Source: CAZVFH01 sp964626415
GTDB taxonomy: Bacteria; Patescibacteriota; UBA1384; XYA2-FULL-43-10; CAINNR01
Length of the DNA: 64,000 nt
NCBI GenBank assembly: GCA_964626415.1
Contig: CAZVFH010000001.1
Coordinates: 1-64,000, forward strand
Direction of reading: 5' to 3'
In this document: positions 32,895 through 40,581 of the stretch, piece after piece
How positions within the stretch are numbered: the stretch's first letter is position 1
Layout of the letters: each line of letters starts with the position of its first letter
Made by a program: the position numbers and the translations under genes
Notes under the pieces: generated by a model
The model's database searches: none
Told to the model about the DNA's origin: nothing
Seen by the model: only the letters and a program-made list of their open reading frames with translations

Positions 32895-33059
32895 ATGACA
32901 AAAAAGCGAGCAAATTTAATTACAAATGCCGATAATGAATTGATTGAAGTTAACTCTTTTTTACACACCGATGAAGAGCATAAGGATTGGTACAAGCCCA
33001 ATGTTATGGGCAAACAACTCGGCAAGCCAAAATACGACCTAAGGGAAACAAAGAAGTAG
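32895..33059 (+). CDS. Small hydrophilic protein, 54 residues
   Basis: ATG with ribosome site ggggagg 6 bases upstream. Sequence begins MTKKRANLITNADNELIEVN and is highly charged, without membrane segments or cysteine. No known family. Presence of an excellent ribosome site and clean stop supports a real gene. Confidence 0.55.
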   Translation: MTKKRANLITNADNELIEVNSFLHTDEEHKDWYKPNVMGKQLGKPKYDLRETKK

Positions 33060-33097
33060 AAAAAATAATAATCATATCATAGAACTATAAAATAGTT

Positions 33098-33236
33098 ATA
33101 TCCTTGAATTACGAAATTGATTATATTGTCCGTCATCCCCGACCTGATCGGGGATCCGCTAATAGTAAAACTCAACTATGAGTGGATTCCCGCCTTCGCG
33201 GGAATGACAGAAGCTGAAGTTCGTAATTCAAGGTAA
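33098..33236. mobile_element. Miniature inverted-repeat element, copy 2
   Basis: Left end atatccttgaattacgaaat and right end ttcgtaattcaaggtaat are inverted copies. Inside are two GC-rich hairpins, catccccgacctgatcgggg and attcccgccttcgcgggaat, different from those of copies 1 and 3 although the ends are the same. Confidence 0.7.
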
Positions 33237-33259
33237 TTAAGAACAACAAGAGGAGGAAT

Positions 33260-33439
33260 ATGAGTAAACGTGACATTATTAAAATCGGCAAAAAAAGTCA
33301 TTATGCTGTCAGAGACAAAGAAGGTAAATTTGTCGATATTGTAAATATCGGCAAATCGATTGACGAAGATAAAAAAGTGAAGTCAAAAAAAACCGTCAAG
33401 CCCGGCCATGGTCACGAAGGTGATTTAAAGAAGAAATAA
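33260..33439 (+). CDS. Small basic protein, 59 residues
   Basis: ATG preceded by aggagga. Begins MSKRDIIKIGKKSHYAVRDK, then EGKFVDIVNIGKSIDEDKKV and a lysine-rich tail with two histidines (GHGHEGD). The pattern of a short beta meander with a basic tail might bind nucleic acid; no known family. Confidence 0.6.
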   Translation: MSKRDIIKIGKKSHYAVRDKEGKFVDIVNIGKSIDEDKKVKSKKTVKPGHGHEGDLKKK

Positions 33440-33460
33440 TTTTTATTCTTGACCTTTATA

Positions 33461-33490
33461 TCACTACTTAACTACGTAGTTGAGTAGTGA
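33461..33490. promoter_or_regulatory. Palindromic operator candidate, family B site 3
   Basis: A 30-bp inverted repeat centred at 33475/33476 with one mismatch and core aactacgtagtt, the same core as 12975-13014 and 13333-13370. It lies 63 bases before adk, just after a possible -35 box TTGACC (33449-33454). It suggests that the second TrpR-like repressor also acts on adk-map. Confidence 0.6.
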
Positions 33491-33552
33491 AAATTGATTC
33501 TTTTTGCCTTAGTCGTAGTGATTTTTATCGTCTGATTTGTTAAAGTAAAATT

Positions 33553-34194
33553 ATGGGAAAAAGAAAAACATTTGTTGTGCTTGGGCTTCCGGCTTCGGGG
33601 AAGGGAACGCAAGCGGAAATTTTGGCAGAAAAAGTCGGCGCCGAGATTATTGGTGTCGGCAATTTAGTGCGGGTGGAAATTGAACAAGGTAATTCACAAA
33701 GTCGGCGCTTTAAAAAAATCAAAGAAAATTATGACAAAGGCATTCCCCAAGAAGATGAATTGACAGAAGAGCTTTTTGACCAAGCAGTGGCAAAATCAAA
33801 AGGTAATTTGATTTTTGATAACTACCCCTTCTCTGCTAATCAATTTCTTTTTTTTCAAGAGTTATTAAAAAAATATAATTTTGAATTGCCAAAAATAATA
33901 TATATTAAAATTGATCCCGAGTCAGCAATAAGCAGAATTAAGACCCGCTTGGTCTGTGACAGATGCAAATTTGTCTATTTAAGCGGTAATGTCGGCGATA
34001 ATTGTCAAAAATGTAGCGGTAAGTTAATTAAAAGATCAGATGATATGCCAAAGATTATGCAAGAGCGGGTAAATTTTGCTCAGCCAAGAATCGATTTAGT
34101 GATTGAAAAATTCAAAAGTATCGGGCAGGTTTTTGAAATTGACGGCGAGAAACCGATCCCCGATGTTTCCGCTCAAATTGATAAAGTAATATAA
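33553..34194 (+). CDS. adk: Adenylate kinase
   Basis: 213 residues. P-loop VVLGLPASGKGTQAEIL, the NMP-binding Arg segment, FDNYPFSANQF in place of the usual DGFPR loop, and a zinc-type LID with CDRC...CQKC. It interconverts ATP, ADP and AMP. The LID cysteine pairs are intact (about residues 138-158). The DGFPRT motif is replaced by DNYPFS, which is a visible deviation. Confidence 0.9.
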   Translation: MGKRKTFVVLGLPASGKGTQAEILAEKVGAEIIGVGNLVRVEIEQGNSQSRRFKKIKENYDKGIPQEDELTEELFDQAVAKSKGNLIFDNYPFSANQFLFFQELLKKYNFELPKIIYIKIDPESAISRIKTRLVCDRCKFVYLSGNVGDNCQKCSGKLIKRSDDMPKIMQERVNFAQPRIDLVIEKFKSIGQVFEIDGEKPIPDVSAQIDKVI

Positions 34195-34200
34195 ATTAAT

Positions 34201-34965
34201 ATGCCAGCAGTTCTTTCGTCTGACGAAATCACAAAACTTAGGAGATCAGGCAAAATTTTAGCAGCGGCTCTGGAAGAGACCGTTTCTTTTGTAAAAGCCG
34301 GAATTTCCACAGAGGCTTTAAATGATATAGCTGAAAAAGCTCTTCGCCGAGAGGGAGCGACGCCATCTTTTAAAAATTATTTTATCAAAGGTTCAGGCCG
34401 TTTTCCATCGGCTTTGTGCGTTTCAATAAACTCTGAACTTGTTCACGGGATTCCGAGTAGTAAAAGAGTGCTAAAACAAGGAGATATTGTCTCGCTTGAT
34501 CTTGGAGCAAACTATCAAGGAATTTTTAGCGATATGGCAAAAACCGTAGCTGTGATGAAGGCAACTGCCGAAGATCAAAAAATGATTTTCGTCACAAACA
34601 AAGCTTTGAATTTGGCAGTTTCCTCAATTAATCCCGCAAGAACCACCGGCGACATTGGCAATATTATTGAAAAATATGTAGCGTCTGAAGGTTTTGTTGT
34701 AATCAAAAACCTTGTTGGACATGGCATTGGCAAAGCCCCACATGAAGATCCACAAATCCCTAATTTTGGCAAACCAGGCGAAGGAGTGAAATTTCAAGAA
34801 AATTGCGCTTATGCAATTGAGCCGATGGTTGCAATCAAAAATAACAAGATAATTACCGCACCGGACCACTGGACAATCAAAATGAAAAATGGCGGAAATT
34901 GTGCTCATTTTGAACAGACAATTTTGGTAACTAATGATGGCGCCGAACTTATTAGCAAAATTTAA
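34201..34965 (+). CDS. map: Methionine aminopeptidase, type I
   Basis: 254 residues. Metal-binding residues are present: Asp in SLDLGANYQGIFSDMAKTVA (two Asp), His in LVGHGIGKAPHEDPQIPNFG, and Glu in YAIEPMV and HFEQTILVT. It removes the initiator methionine. Starts 6 bases after adk. Confidence 0.96.
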   Translation: MPAVLSSDEITKLRRSGKILAAALEETVSFVKAGISTEALNDIAEKALRREGATPSFKNYFIKGSGRFPSALCVSINSELVHGIPSSKRVLKQGDIVSLDLGANYQGIFSDMAKTVAVMKATAEDQKMIFVTNKALNLAVSSINPARTTGDIGNIIEKYVASEGFVVIKNLVGHGIGKAPHEDPQIPNFGKPGEGVKFQENCAYAIEPMVAIKNNKIITAPDHWTIKMKNGGNCAHFEQTILVTNDGAELISKI

Positions 34966-35053
34966 TCTGAATATTTACCTAGATATACTTTTCTAAAAAC
35001 ATTAAATGCAAAATTTATCTTGTTCTGGACTAGATAAATCAATACTTTAATTA

Positions 35054-35082
35054 TTGACATTTAATTAGTTTTTTGCTACAAT
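35054..35082 (+). promoter_or_regulatory. Promoter of infA, near-leaderless
   Basis: TTGACA (35054-35059), 17-base spacer, TACAAT (35077-35082). The infA ATG at 35092 is 9 bases after the -10 box, so the leader would be about 2-4 bases. Confidence 0.8.
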
Positions 35083-35091
35083 TACATCTGT

Positions 35092-35316
35092 ATGACAGAT
35101 AAAAATGTAATCCTAGTTGAAGGCACGGTCGAAGAGTCATTGCCTAATTCTTCTTTTTATGTTATTATAACTTCTGGTCAAAAAGTTTTGGCTTTTCTTT
35201 CTGGCAGAATGAGACAAAATCACATTAAAGTTATGCCCGGGGACAAAGTTAAAATCGAATTGACGCCTTATGATTTAACAAAAGGGAGAATTATCACTAG
35301 AGAAAAAACCTTCTAA
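35092..35316 (+). CDS. infA: Translation initiation factor IF-1
   Basis: 74 residues, OB fold: DKNVILVEGTVEESLPNSSF, MRQNHIKVMPGDKVKIELTP and YDLTKGRIITRE are diagnostic. It occupies the A site during initiation. It is notable that the promoter implies a leaderless mRNA for an initiation factor. Confidence 0.95.
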   Translation: MTDKNVILVEGTVEESLPNSSFYVIITSGQKVLAFLSGRMRQNHIKVMPGDKVKIELTPYDLTKGRIITREKTF

Positions 35317-35361
35317 AAAAATAATTTCAAGATGTCTTTTTTTTATTTATATAGTAAATAC

Positions 35362-35508
35362 ATGAAAGTTAGACCATCGGTAAAAAAAATCTGCAGCAAG
35401 TGCAAAATCATCAGCCGAAGAAAGAAGGGATCATCAACCAGTCCAACATTTCATCGGACGGTTTTGAATATCTGCCCGAATCCAAAGCATAAGCAAAGGC
35501 AAGGATAA
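35362..35508 (+). CDS. rpmJ: Ribosomal protein L36 with an internal insertion
   Basis: 48 residues instead of the usual 37-38. The ends are canonical: [17 protein letters not shown] and [11 protein letters not shown], with zinc ligands Cys11, Cys14, Cys38 and His43. About ten extra residues (around 21-32, [12 protein letters not shown]) sit between the two halves of the zinc site. Starts shortly before rpsM and ends 2 bases before it. Confidence 0.9.
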   Translation: MKVRPSVKKICSKCKIISRRKKGSSTSPTFHRTVLNICPNPKHKQRQG

Positions 35509-35510
35509 AT

Positions 35511-35894
35511 ATGGCAAGAATTGCTGGAATTGAAATTCCAAACAATAAACGAATCGAAATTGGCCTGACATATATTTTTGGCGTCGGACTTTCAACTAGT
35601 AAAAAAATCTTAAAAAATGCAAAGATTGATTCCAACACTTTGGTTTCAAAATTGTCTCCAGTGGAAATTGAAACGATACGCAGGGAAATTGCAAAATACC
35701 GAATCGAAGGTGATTTAAGAACGGAAATAAATCAAAATATCAAACGATTAAAAGAAATTGGCACATATCGCGGCCATAGACATTCACGATCACTGCCTGT
35801 TCGAGGACAACGAACAAAAACCAATGCCAGAACCAAAAGAGGCAAAAAAGTCACAGTCGGTAGCGGACGAAAGAAAGCAGCCGAAAAAACCTAA
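35511..35894 (+). CDS. rpsM: Ribosomal protein S13
   Basis: 127 residues: [20 protein letters not shown], then [14 protein letters not shown], and the C-terminal [20 protein letters not shown]. It contacts the P-site tRNA and forms the intersubunit bridge with L5. Confidence 0.96.
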   Translation: MARIAGIEIPNNKRIEIGLTYIFGVGLSTSKKILKNAKIDSNTLVSKLSPVEIETIRREIAKYRIEGDLRTEINQNIKRLKEIGTYRGHRHSRSLPVRGQRTKTNARTKRGKKVTVGSGRKKAAEKT

Positions 35895-35904
35895 ACCACG
35901 CTGA

Positions 35905-36018
35905 TCTTTCACGCTGATGGAACGCTGATACGTTTCATCAGCGAAAATCCGTGTTAAAAATCAGTGTAAGAATATTCCATTATCAATATTAAGTCAGTGT
36001 TAAAAAGTCAGTGTTAGT
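35905..36018. repeat. ACACTGA-type spacer between rpsM and rpsK
   Basis: Multiple copies of cgctgat, cagtgt and gtcagtgtta on both strands. It has the same motif as the spacers at 22862, 39282, 44806 and 59847. No ribosome site is seen before rpsK. Confidence 0.6.
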
Positions 36019-36020
36019 AT

Positions 36021-36407
36021 ATGGCAACAAAACAAACCAAAAAGAAAAAAAATCTAACCCCGGTCTATTCCGGTTTAGTTTATATTCAATCATCATTCAA
36101 CAACACTATTGTCACCATAGCCGATGAAACTGGAAATGTTATTGCTTGGGCTTCCTCTGGCTCAATTGGGTTCAAGGGCTCAAAGAAATCAACTCCATAT
36201 GCCGCTTCTCTTGCAACTTCGGCTGCTATTGAGAAGGCAAAAATTAGAGGCCTTAAAAAAGTTCAAATTTTCATTTCCGGTGTCGGTAGCGGCCGTGATT
36301 CTGCCGTCAGGGCCTTTCAAAACGCTAATATTGATGTCGAAATAATTAAAGATATAACACCTGTTCCACACAATGGTTGCAGAAGGAAAAAAGTCCGCAG
36401 AGTGTAA
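36021..36407 (+). CDS. rpsK: Ribosomal protein S11
   Basis: 128 residues: YIQSSFNNTIVTIADETGNV, KGSKKSTPYAASLATSAAIE and TPVPHNGCRRKKVRRV are diagnostic. It lies at the 30S platform near the mRNA exit. Confidence 0.96.
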   Translation: MATKQTKKKKNLTPVYSGLVYIQSSFNNTIVTIADETGNVIAWASSGSIGFKGSKKSTPYAASLATSAAIEKAKIRGLKKVQIFISGVGSGRDSAVRAFQNANIDVEIIKDITPVPHNGCRRKKVRRV

Positions 36408-36417
36408 TAATAAACTT

Positions 36418-37008
36418 ATGGAAAAAAAATGTCGAAAATGTCGAAAAGAGGGCATTAAGCTAATGTTGAAAGGCGAACGTTGTTCTTCGCCTAAATGTGC
36501 CATTGTTAACAGAAATTATAAGCCGGGCCAGCATGGTCCCGGTGGTTTTTCCAAACTTTCTGAATATGGCAAGCAGCTAAGAGAGAAACAAAAACTTAAA
36601 AGAATATATGGCATTTCGGAAACGCAACTTAAGAATTACTACGCCCTAGCAAATAAAAAAAATGGAAGCACAAGTGAGAATCTAATAATTTTCCTTGAAA
36701 CCAGGCTCGATAGTATTATATACGGACTAGGAATTGGAAAATCACGAAGATCTGCAAGACAAATTGTTAATCACAAGTTTTTAAAACAAAATGGCAAAAA
36801 TATAAACATACCCTCCGCCCGAGTGTCCCAAAATGACAAGATTACTGTCAGTAATGTTAATTTTTTAAAAGATATTAGTGAAAATAGTTTGAACTGGGTA
36901 TCATTTGATAAAAAAACCAGAGAAATCTGGATCAAAAAAATGCCAAGTATTGAAGATATTGATCTTCCTTGTGATATAAATTTAATAATTGAGTATTATT
37001 CGCGCTAA
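36418..37008 (+). CDS. rpsD: Ribosomal protein S4, zinc-type
   Basis: 196 residues from the ATG at 36418. An N-terminal four-cysteine zinc knuckle (CRKC... then CSSPKC), the segment NYKPGQHGPGGFSKLSEYGK and an S4 RNA-binding domain (RLDSIIYGLGIGKSRRSARQ). An upstream in-frame codon at 36373 lies inside rpsK and is rejected. Confidence 0.95.
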   Translation: MEKKCRKCRKEGIKLMLKGERCSSPKCAIVNRNYKPGQHGPGGFSKLSEYGKQLREKQKLKRIYGISETQLKNYYALANKKNGSTSENLIIFLETRLDSIIYGLGIGKSRRSARQIVNHKFLKQNGKNINIPSARVSQNDKITVSNVNFLKDISENSLNWVSFDKKTREIWIKKMPSIEDIDLPCDINLIIEYYSR

Positions 37009-37023
37009 AAAGAAGGAGAAAAA

Positions 37024-37968
37024 ATGATTAATGAAAATGAAATCCCAAAAGTTATCGAAGACAAAATTTCCGACAACTGCTCAAAATTTGTCATTGAGCC
37101 GCTTTACCCCGGTTACGGTTCAACTATTGGAAACGCCCTGCGGCGCGTTCTTTTGTCCTCTCTTTCAGGGGTCGCGATTACTTATGTCAAGCTTGATGAA
37201 GTAACTCATGAATTTTCCACCATTCCCCATGTTAAGGAAGATATGATGGAGATTATTATGAATTTGCGTCAAATTGTTTTTAAATCTCAGACAAAAGAGC
37301 CGGTAACCATAGAACTTACAGCAAAAGGGGCAAAAAATATTACCGCCGCAGATTTCAAGCCAAACTCAAAGATTGAGATACTAAACCCTGATCAGAAAAT
37401 CGCAACACTTGACAACAAGGCGACATTTAATCTTGAAGTTACCATTGAAAACGGCAGGGGGTTTCAGCCATCTGAAGATAAATCCGTAGACAATTTATCA
37501 ATAGGAAAAATTGCTATCGATTCAGTTTTTTCACCGGTAAAACTTGTAAATTTTCATATAGACCGAGCCCGTGTTGGAAAAATGACTAACTATGATAAAA
37601 TTGAGCTTGAAATCAGAACAAATGGTACTGTAACGCCAAAAGAGGCTTTAACTTTTGCTGGAAAAATTCTTGTCGAGTACTTCAGTTTTATCGGAAGCGG
37701 TAAGTCATACGATTTTAATTCTGAACCAGAAATATCAGAACTAATCGGAACAAACACTCAAAGCTCGCAGATTGAAGATATTTCTTGTATTGATCCAAAA
37801 ACCAAAATTGAAGAAATCAATCTCTCTGCAAGAACTGTAAATTCATTAGTTAATTCTGGAATTCGAACCATCGCTGGACTCAAACGACTTTCTGATCTTA
37901 AAATATCTGAAATCAAAGGACTTGGGAAAAAAGGATTTCTGGAAATTAAAGAGCTCTTGGGAAGATAA
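37024..37968 (+). CDS. rpoA: RNA polymerase alpha subunit
   Basis: 314 residues. N-terminal domain: FVIEPLYPGYGSTIGNALRR then VLLSSLSGVAITYVKLD, the dimerisation part. C-terminal domain: INLSARTVNSLVNSGIRTIA and IKGLGKKGFLEIKELL, the helix-hairpin-helix that binds UP elements. Ribosome site aagaaggag. Normal length. Confidence 0.97.
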   Translation: MINENEIPKVIEDKISDNCSKFVIEPLYPGYGSTIGNALRRVLLSSLSGVAITYVKLDEVTHEFSTIPHVKEDMMEIIMNLRQIVFKSQTKEPVTIELTAKGAKNITAADFKPNSKIEILNPDQKIATLDNKATFNLEVTIENGRGFQPSEDKSVDNLSIGKIAIDSVFSPVKLVNFHIDRARVGKMTNYDKIELEIRTNGTVTPKEALTFAGKILVEYFSFIGSGKSYDFNSEPEISELIGTNTQSSQIEDISCIDPKTKIEEINLSARTVNSLVNSGIRTIAGLKRLSDLKISEIKGLGKKGFLEIKELLGR

Positions 37969-37970
37969 TT

Positions 37971-38495
37971 ATGACAACAAAACTTGGAAGAAAAATTGGA
38001 CACCGAAGATCGTTGTTAAGAAATCTAGCAACTTCATTAGTATTGTACGAAAAAGTTGATACTACTCTGGCTAAGGCAAAAGCCGTAAAACCAATAATCG
38101 ATCGAATGATCACTTTATCCAAGTCCAATAGTTTATCTTCATATCGCCATAATCTTTCCTTCTTTTTCGATATAAACGTTTCAAAGAAAATTCGAGACGA
38201 ACTTACAAAACGCTATGAAAAAAGAATGAGTGGATTTACAAAAATTTACCACACAGGTAACCGGCTTGGTGACAATGCAAAAATGGCCCGAATCGAACTA
38301 GTTGACAGAAAAGTATTTTCTCTAAAACCGCAAAAAACAACAGCTGACGACAAAGAAAAAGAAATCAAAAAAACGCCTTTGGAAAAAATTTCCAAAAAAT
38401 TTAATAAATTTGAAGATCAGGCAAAAACGGAAATTAAAAAAGGTGTTGTAACTAAAATTAGAACCAATACCAGACAAAAGATAGGTGACAAATGA
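37971..38495 (+). CDS. rplQ: Ribosomal protein L17 with C-terminal extension
   Basis: 174 residues. The first 115 are the L17 core (GRKIGHRRSLLRNLATSLVL; ISLKSNS-like helix; KIYHTGNRLGDNAKMARIEL). About 55 lysine-rich residues follow. The stop overlaps the rplM start as ATGA. Confidence 0.94.
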   Translation: MTTKLGRKIGHRRSLLRNLATSLVLYEKVDTTLAKAKAVKPIIDRMITLSKSNSLSSYRHNLSFFFDINVSKKIRDELTKRYEKRMSGFTKIYHTGNRLGDNAKMARIELVDRKVFSLKPQKTTADDKEKEIKKTPLEKISKKFNKFEDQAKTEIKKGVVTKIRTNTRQKIGDK

Positions 38496-38884
38496 CAAAA
38501 ATCAGCAACAATATTTATCTGTTTGACGCAAGCGAAAAACCGCTTGGGCGCTTTGCGAGTAAAGCGGCTGGAATTTTGCGGGGAAAAAATTTAGTTGATT
38601 TTGCTCCAAACCATGTTCCTGATAATATCGTAGTAATCATTAACGCCAATAAGGTTTTTTTAACTGGTCGTAAAGAAGAATCAAAGCAATACTTTCATCA
38701 TACGAATCACCCTGGGGGGATAAAATCGAGAAGTTTTTCCGTACTTAAGAAAAATTCACCGGAGGAGATTATCAAATTAGCAATAAGGCGAATGTTGCCA
38801 AACAATCGCTTAACTTCGGATCTGATGAAAAACTTAAAAATCTTCTCCGGAGTTGATCATCCTTACAAAGAAATAAATAAATAA
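38492..38884 (+). CDS. rplM: Ribosomal protein L13
   Basis: 130 residues: FDASEKPLGRFASKAAGILR, then KQYFHHTNHPGGIKSRSF and RRMLPNNRLTSDLMKNLKIF. Slightly shorter than usual at the C-terminus. Confidence 0.95.
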   Translation: MTKISNNIYLFDASEKPLGRFASKAAGILRGKNLVDFAPNHVPDNIVVIINANKVFLTGRKEESKQYFHHTNHPGGIKSRSFSVLKKNSPEEIIKLAIRRMLPNNRLTSDLMKNLKIFSGVDHPYKEINK

Positions 38885-38891
38885 TATCCAA

Positions 38892-39278
38892 ATGATTGAA
38901 AAAGAACCAAAAGTAAAATATTTCTATGGCACCGGACGACGCAAAACCTCTGTTGCGCGAGTCCGGGTTTTTCCAGGCAGTGGAAATATTATGCTTAATT
39001 CTAAAAAAGTCGAACTTTCAAAAACAACACTGATGCCGCTGTCGCTTGTTAGTAAATTGGAATCAATAGACCTCTCAATAGTAACTTCTGGCGGAGGAAA
39101 AACCGGGCAAGAGATCGCAATGCGACATGGTATTTCAAGAGCACTTGTTGTAATGAACCCAGAATATCGCCCGACTTTAAAAAAAGCCGGATTCCTCACT
39201 CGCGACCCGAGAGAAGTCGAAAGAAAGAAACCAGGACTGAAAAAAGCACGTCGCGCTCCACAGTGGTCGAAACGTTAA
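38892..39278 (+). CDS. rpsI: Ribosomal protein S9
   Basis: 128 residues: YFYGTGRRKTSVARVRVFPG and the C-terminal KKAGFLTRDPREVERKKPGL then KKARRAPQWSKR, whose last residue reaches the P site. Canonical ending. Confidence 0.97.
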   Translation: MIEKEPKVKYFYGTGRRKTSVARVRVFPGSGNIMLNSKKVELSKTTLMPLSLVSKLESIDLSIVTSGGGKTGQEIAMRHGISRALVVMNPEYRPTLKKAGFLTRDPREVERKKPGLKKARRAPQWSKR

Positions 39279-39281
39279 ATT

Positions 39282-39420
39282 AACACTGATTTTTTTTCAC
39301 TGACTTAACACTGACGATTGTAAAATATTGAAGTAAAAACTTCCACAGATCTATTTTCACCGATAAACACAGATGATTCTATCAGTGACGATCTGTGACG
39401 ATAGATCAGTGAGAGTTTAT
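39282..39420. repeat. ACACTGA-type spacer after rpsI
   Basis: Copies of aacactgattt, cactgacttaacactga, and on the other strand tcagtga and gatctgtgacgatagatcag. Inverted arms ccacagatc/gatctgtg allow folding. No gene is visible in the 180 bases. Confidence 0.55.
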
Positions 39421-39458
39421 ACTTCCTTGTTTTATATCAGTAATTTCGTAGGTGAACT

Positions 39459-39731
39459 ATGTCCCGGAGAATAGAAAAAATTAACGAGCTAATTTTACAC
39501 AATCTTTCCGAGATTCTTTTTTTTGAGTATCCGGGAAATATGATTACTATTCTTTCAGTTTTCACTTCTCCTGATCTTTCAAGTGCAAAGATTTTTGTTA
39601 ACCTATCCGATTCAATCTTAAAATTCGAAACATTAAACGCAAACACAAAGCATCTGCGCTATATTCTGGCACAAAAAATTTCTCTCCGCAAAACCCCAGA
39701 GTTAATATTTATTGATTGTAGTGAAAAATAA
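39459..39731 (+). CDS. rbfA: Ribosome-binding factor A
   Basis: 90 residues: RIEKINELILHNLSEILFFE, then ITILSVFTSPDLSSAKIFVN and HLRYILAQKISLRKTPELIF. KH-like fold that assists 16S rRNA maturation. Slightly short but complete in its core. Confidence 0.9.
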   Translation: MSRRIEKINELILHNLSEILFFEYPGNMITILSVFTSPDLSSAKIFVNLSDSILKFETLNANTKHLRYILAQKISLRKTPELIFIDCSEK

Positions 39732-39743
39732 ATAGTTATTGAT

Positions 39744-39772
39744 TTGCAATTTAGCAACAATAAATGTATATT
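39744..39772 (+). promoter_or_regulatory. Promoter of the endonuclease-like gene
   Basis: TTGCAA (39744-39749), 17-base spacer, TATATT (39767-39772). Transcription would start near 39779, about 29 bases before the ATG at 39808. No clear ribosome site follows. Confidence 0.6.
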
Positions 39773-39807
39773 TACAGCAGGATCGGCGAAAACAATTAAA
39801 AAGTTTT

Positions 39808-40581
39808 ATGGAAGAATTTGATAAAAAAATTTACAACCGAAGAGCGATGAGTTCTGAGAAAGCCAGTGAAGTAAAAAGGGAGGGTCACGCCGCTGAATCA
39901 GAATTTGCCAAAATTATTGACGGAAAAATTTACTCCAGCGGTAGAAAAAAAGACGTTGTTGATAAAAAAGGTGATCTTCACTCCGTAAAAAGCGGCGATC
40001 AAAAATGGCAGATTTTTTTATTTGGCGGTGCTAGGTTTCAAAAAGAAATTGATTTTCAAGCATCTGATTTATTGCTTGAATGCATAAAATGTTTTCCAAT
40101 AAAACGGGAAGATTATTTAAAAAATAAAGTGATATTCAAAAAGCGCCTCAGCAAAAAAATGAATGCGCTGAAAAAATATCTTTGCTCGGGACGTAATAAA
40201 TTAATATTTTTCAAAAAATCTTTTCTCAATAACGGCGAAGTGGACTATATTACTGTCAAAGAAGGTCGGATATTTCATGTATTTGACGGAGAAGAAGTAA
40301 TAAATTTACTCGATCATGCGACAGAAGTTGTAAATTCTACTGCTAGAAGAATCGATCAATTTGACAACCAAAAAGTTGTTTTTAAATTAAAAGGTGCTGA
40401 AACATTAGGTGAAGTTGAAATGAGAAATGATAGCGATATCCATTACAGGGAATTAAAATTTTGGGTCAGTCGACCAAAAATGTTGTCTCTTCTTATAGAA
40501 AATATTTTTCCATTAAAAAAGTGTTTTAATAATAGAATCTTTGTTTACGGTAAAGCAACAAAAAAATTTAAAGAACTATAA
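39808..40581 (+). CDS. Restriction-endonuclease-like protein
   Basis: 257 residues from the ATG at 39808. The N-terminal part reads VKREGHAAESEFAKIIDGKI, then SGRKKDVVDKKGDLHSVKSG. An acidic residue, about ten residues, then S-V-K matches the D...(D/E/S)xK arrangement of PD-(D/E)xK type II restriction enzymes, some of which have Ser at this place. The rest is mixed alpha/beta and lysine-rich, with no other domain I recognise. Its stop overlaps by 6 bases that of the convergent LexA-Dam fusion. The context suggests that it is the nuclease partner of the methylase; specificity unknown. Confidence 0.55.
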   Translation: MEEFDKKIYNRRAMSSEKASEVKREGHAAESEFAKIIDGKIYSSGRKKDVVDKKGDLHSVKSGDQKWQIFLFGGARFQKEIDFQASDLLLECIKCFPIKREDYLKNKVIFKKRLSKKMNALKKYLCSGRNKLIFFKKSFLNNGEVDYITVKEGRIFHVFDGEEVINLLDHATEVVNSTARRIDQFDNQKVVFKLKGAETLGEVEMRNDSDIHYRELKFWVSRPKMLSLLIENIFPLKKCFNNRIFVYGKATKKFKEL

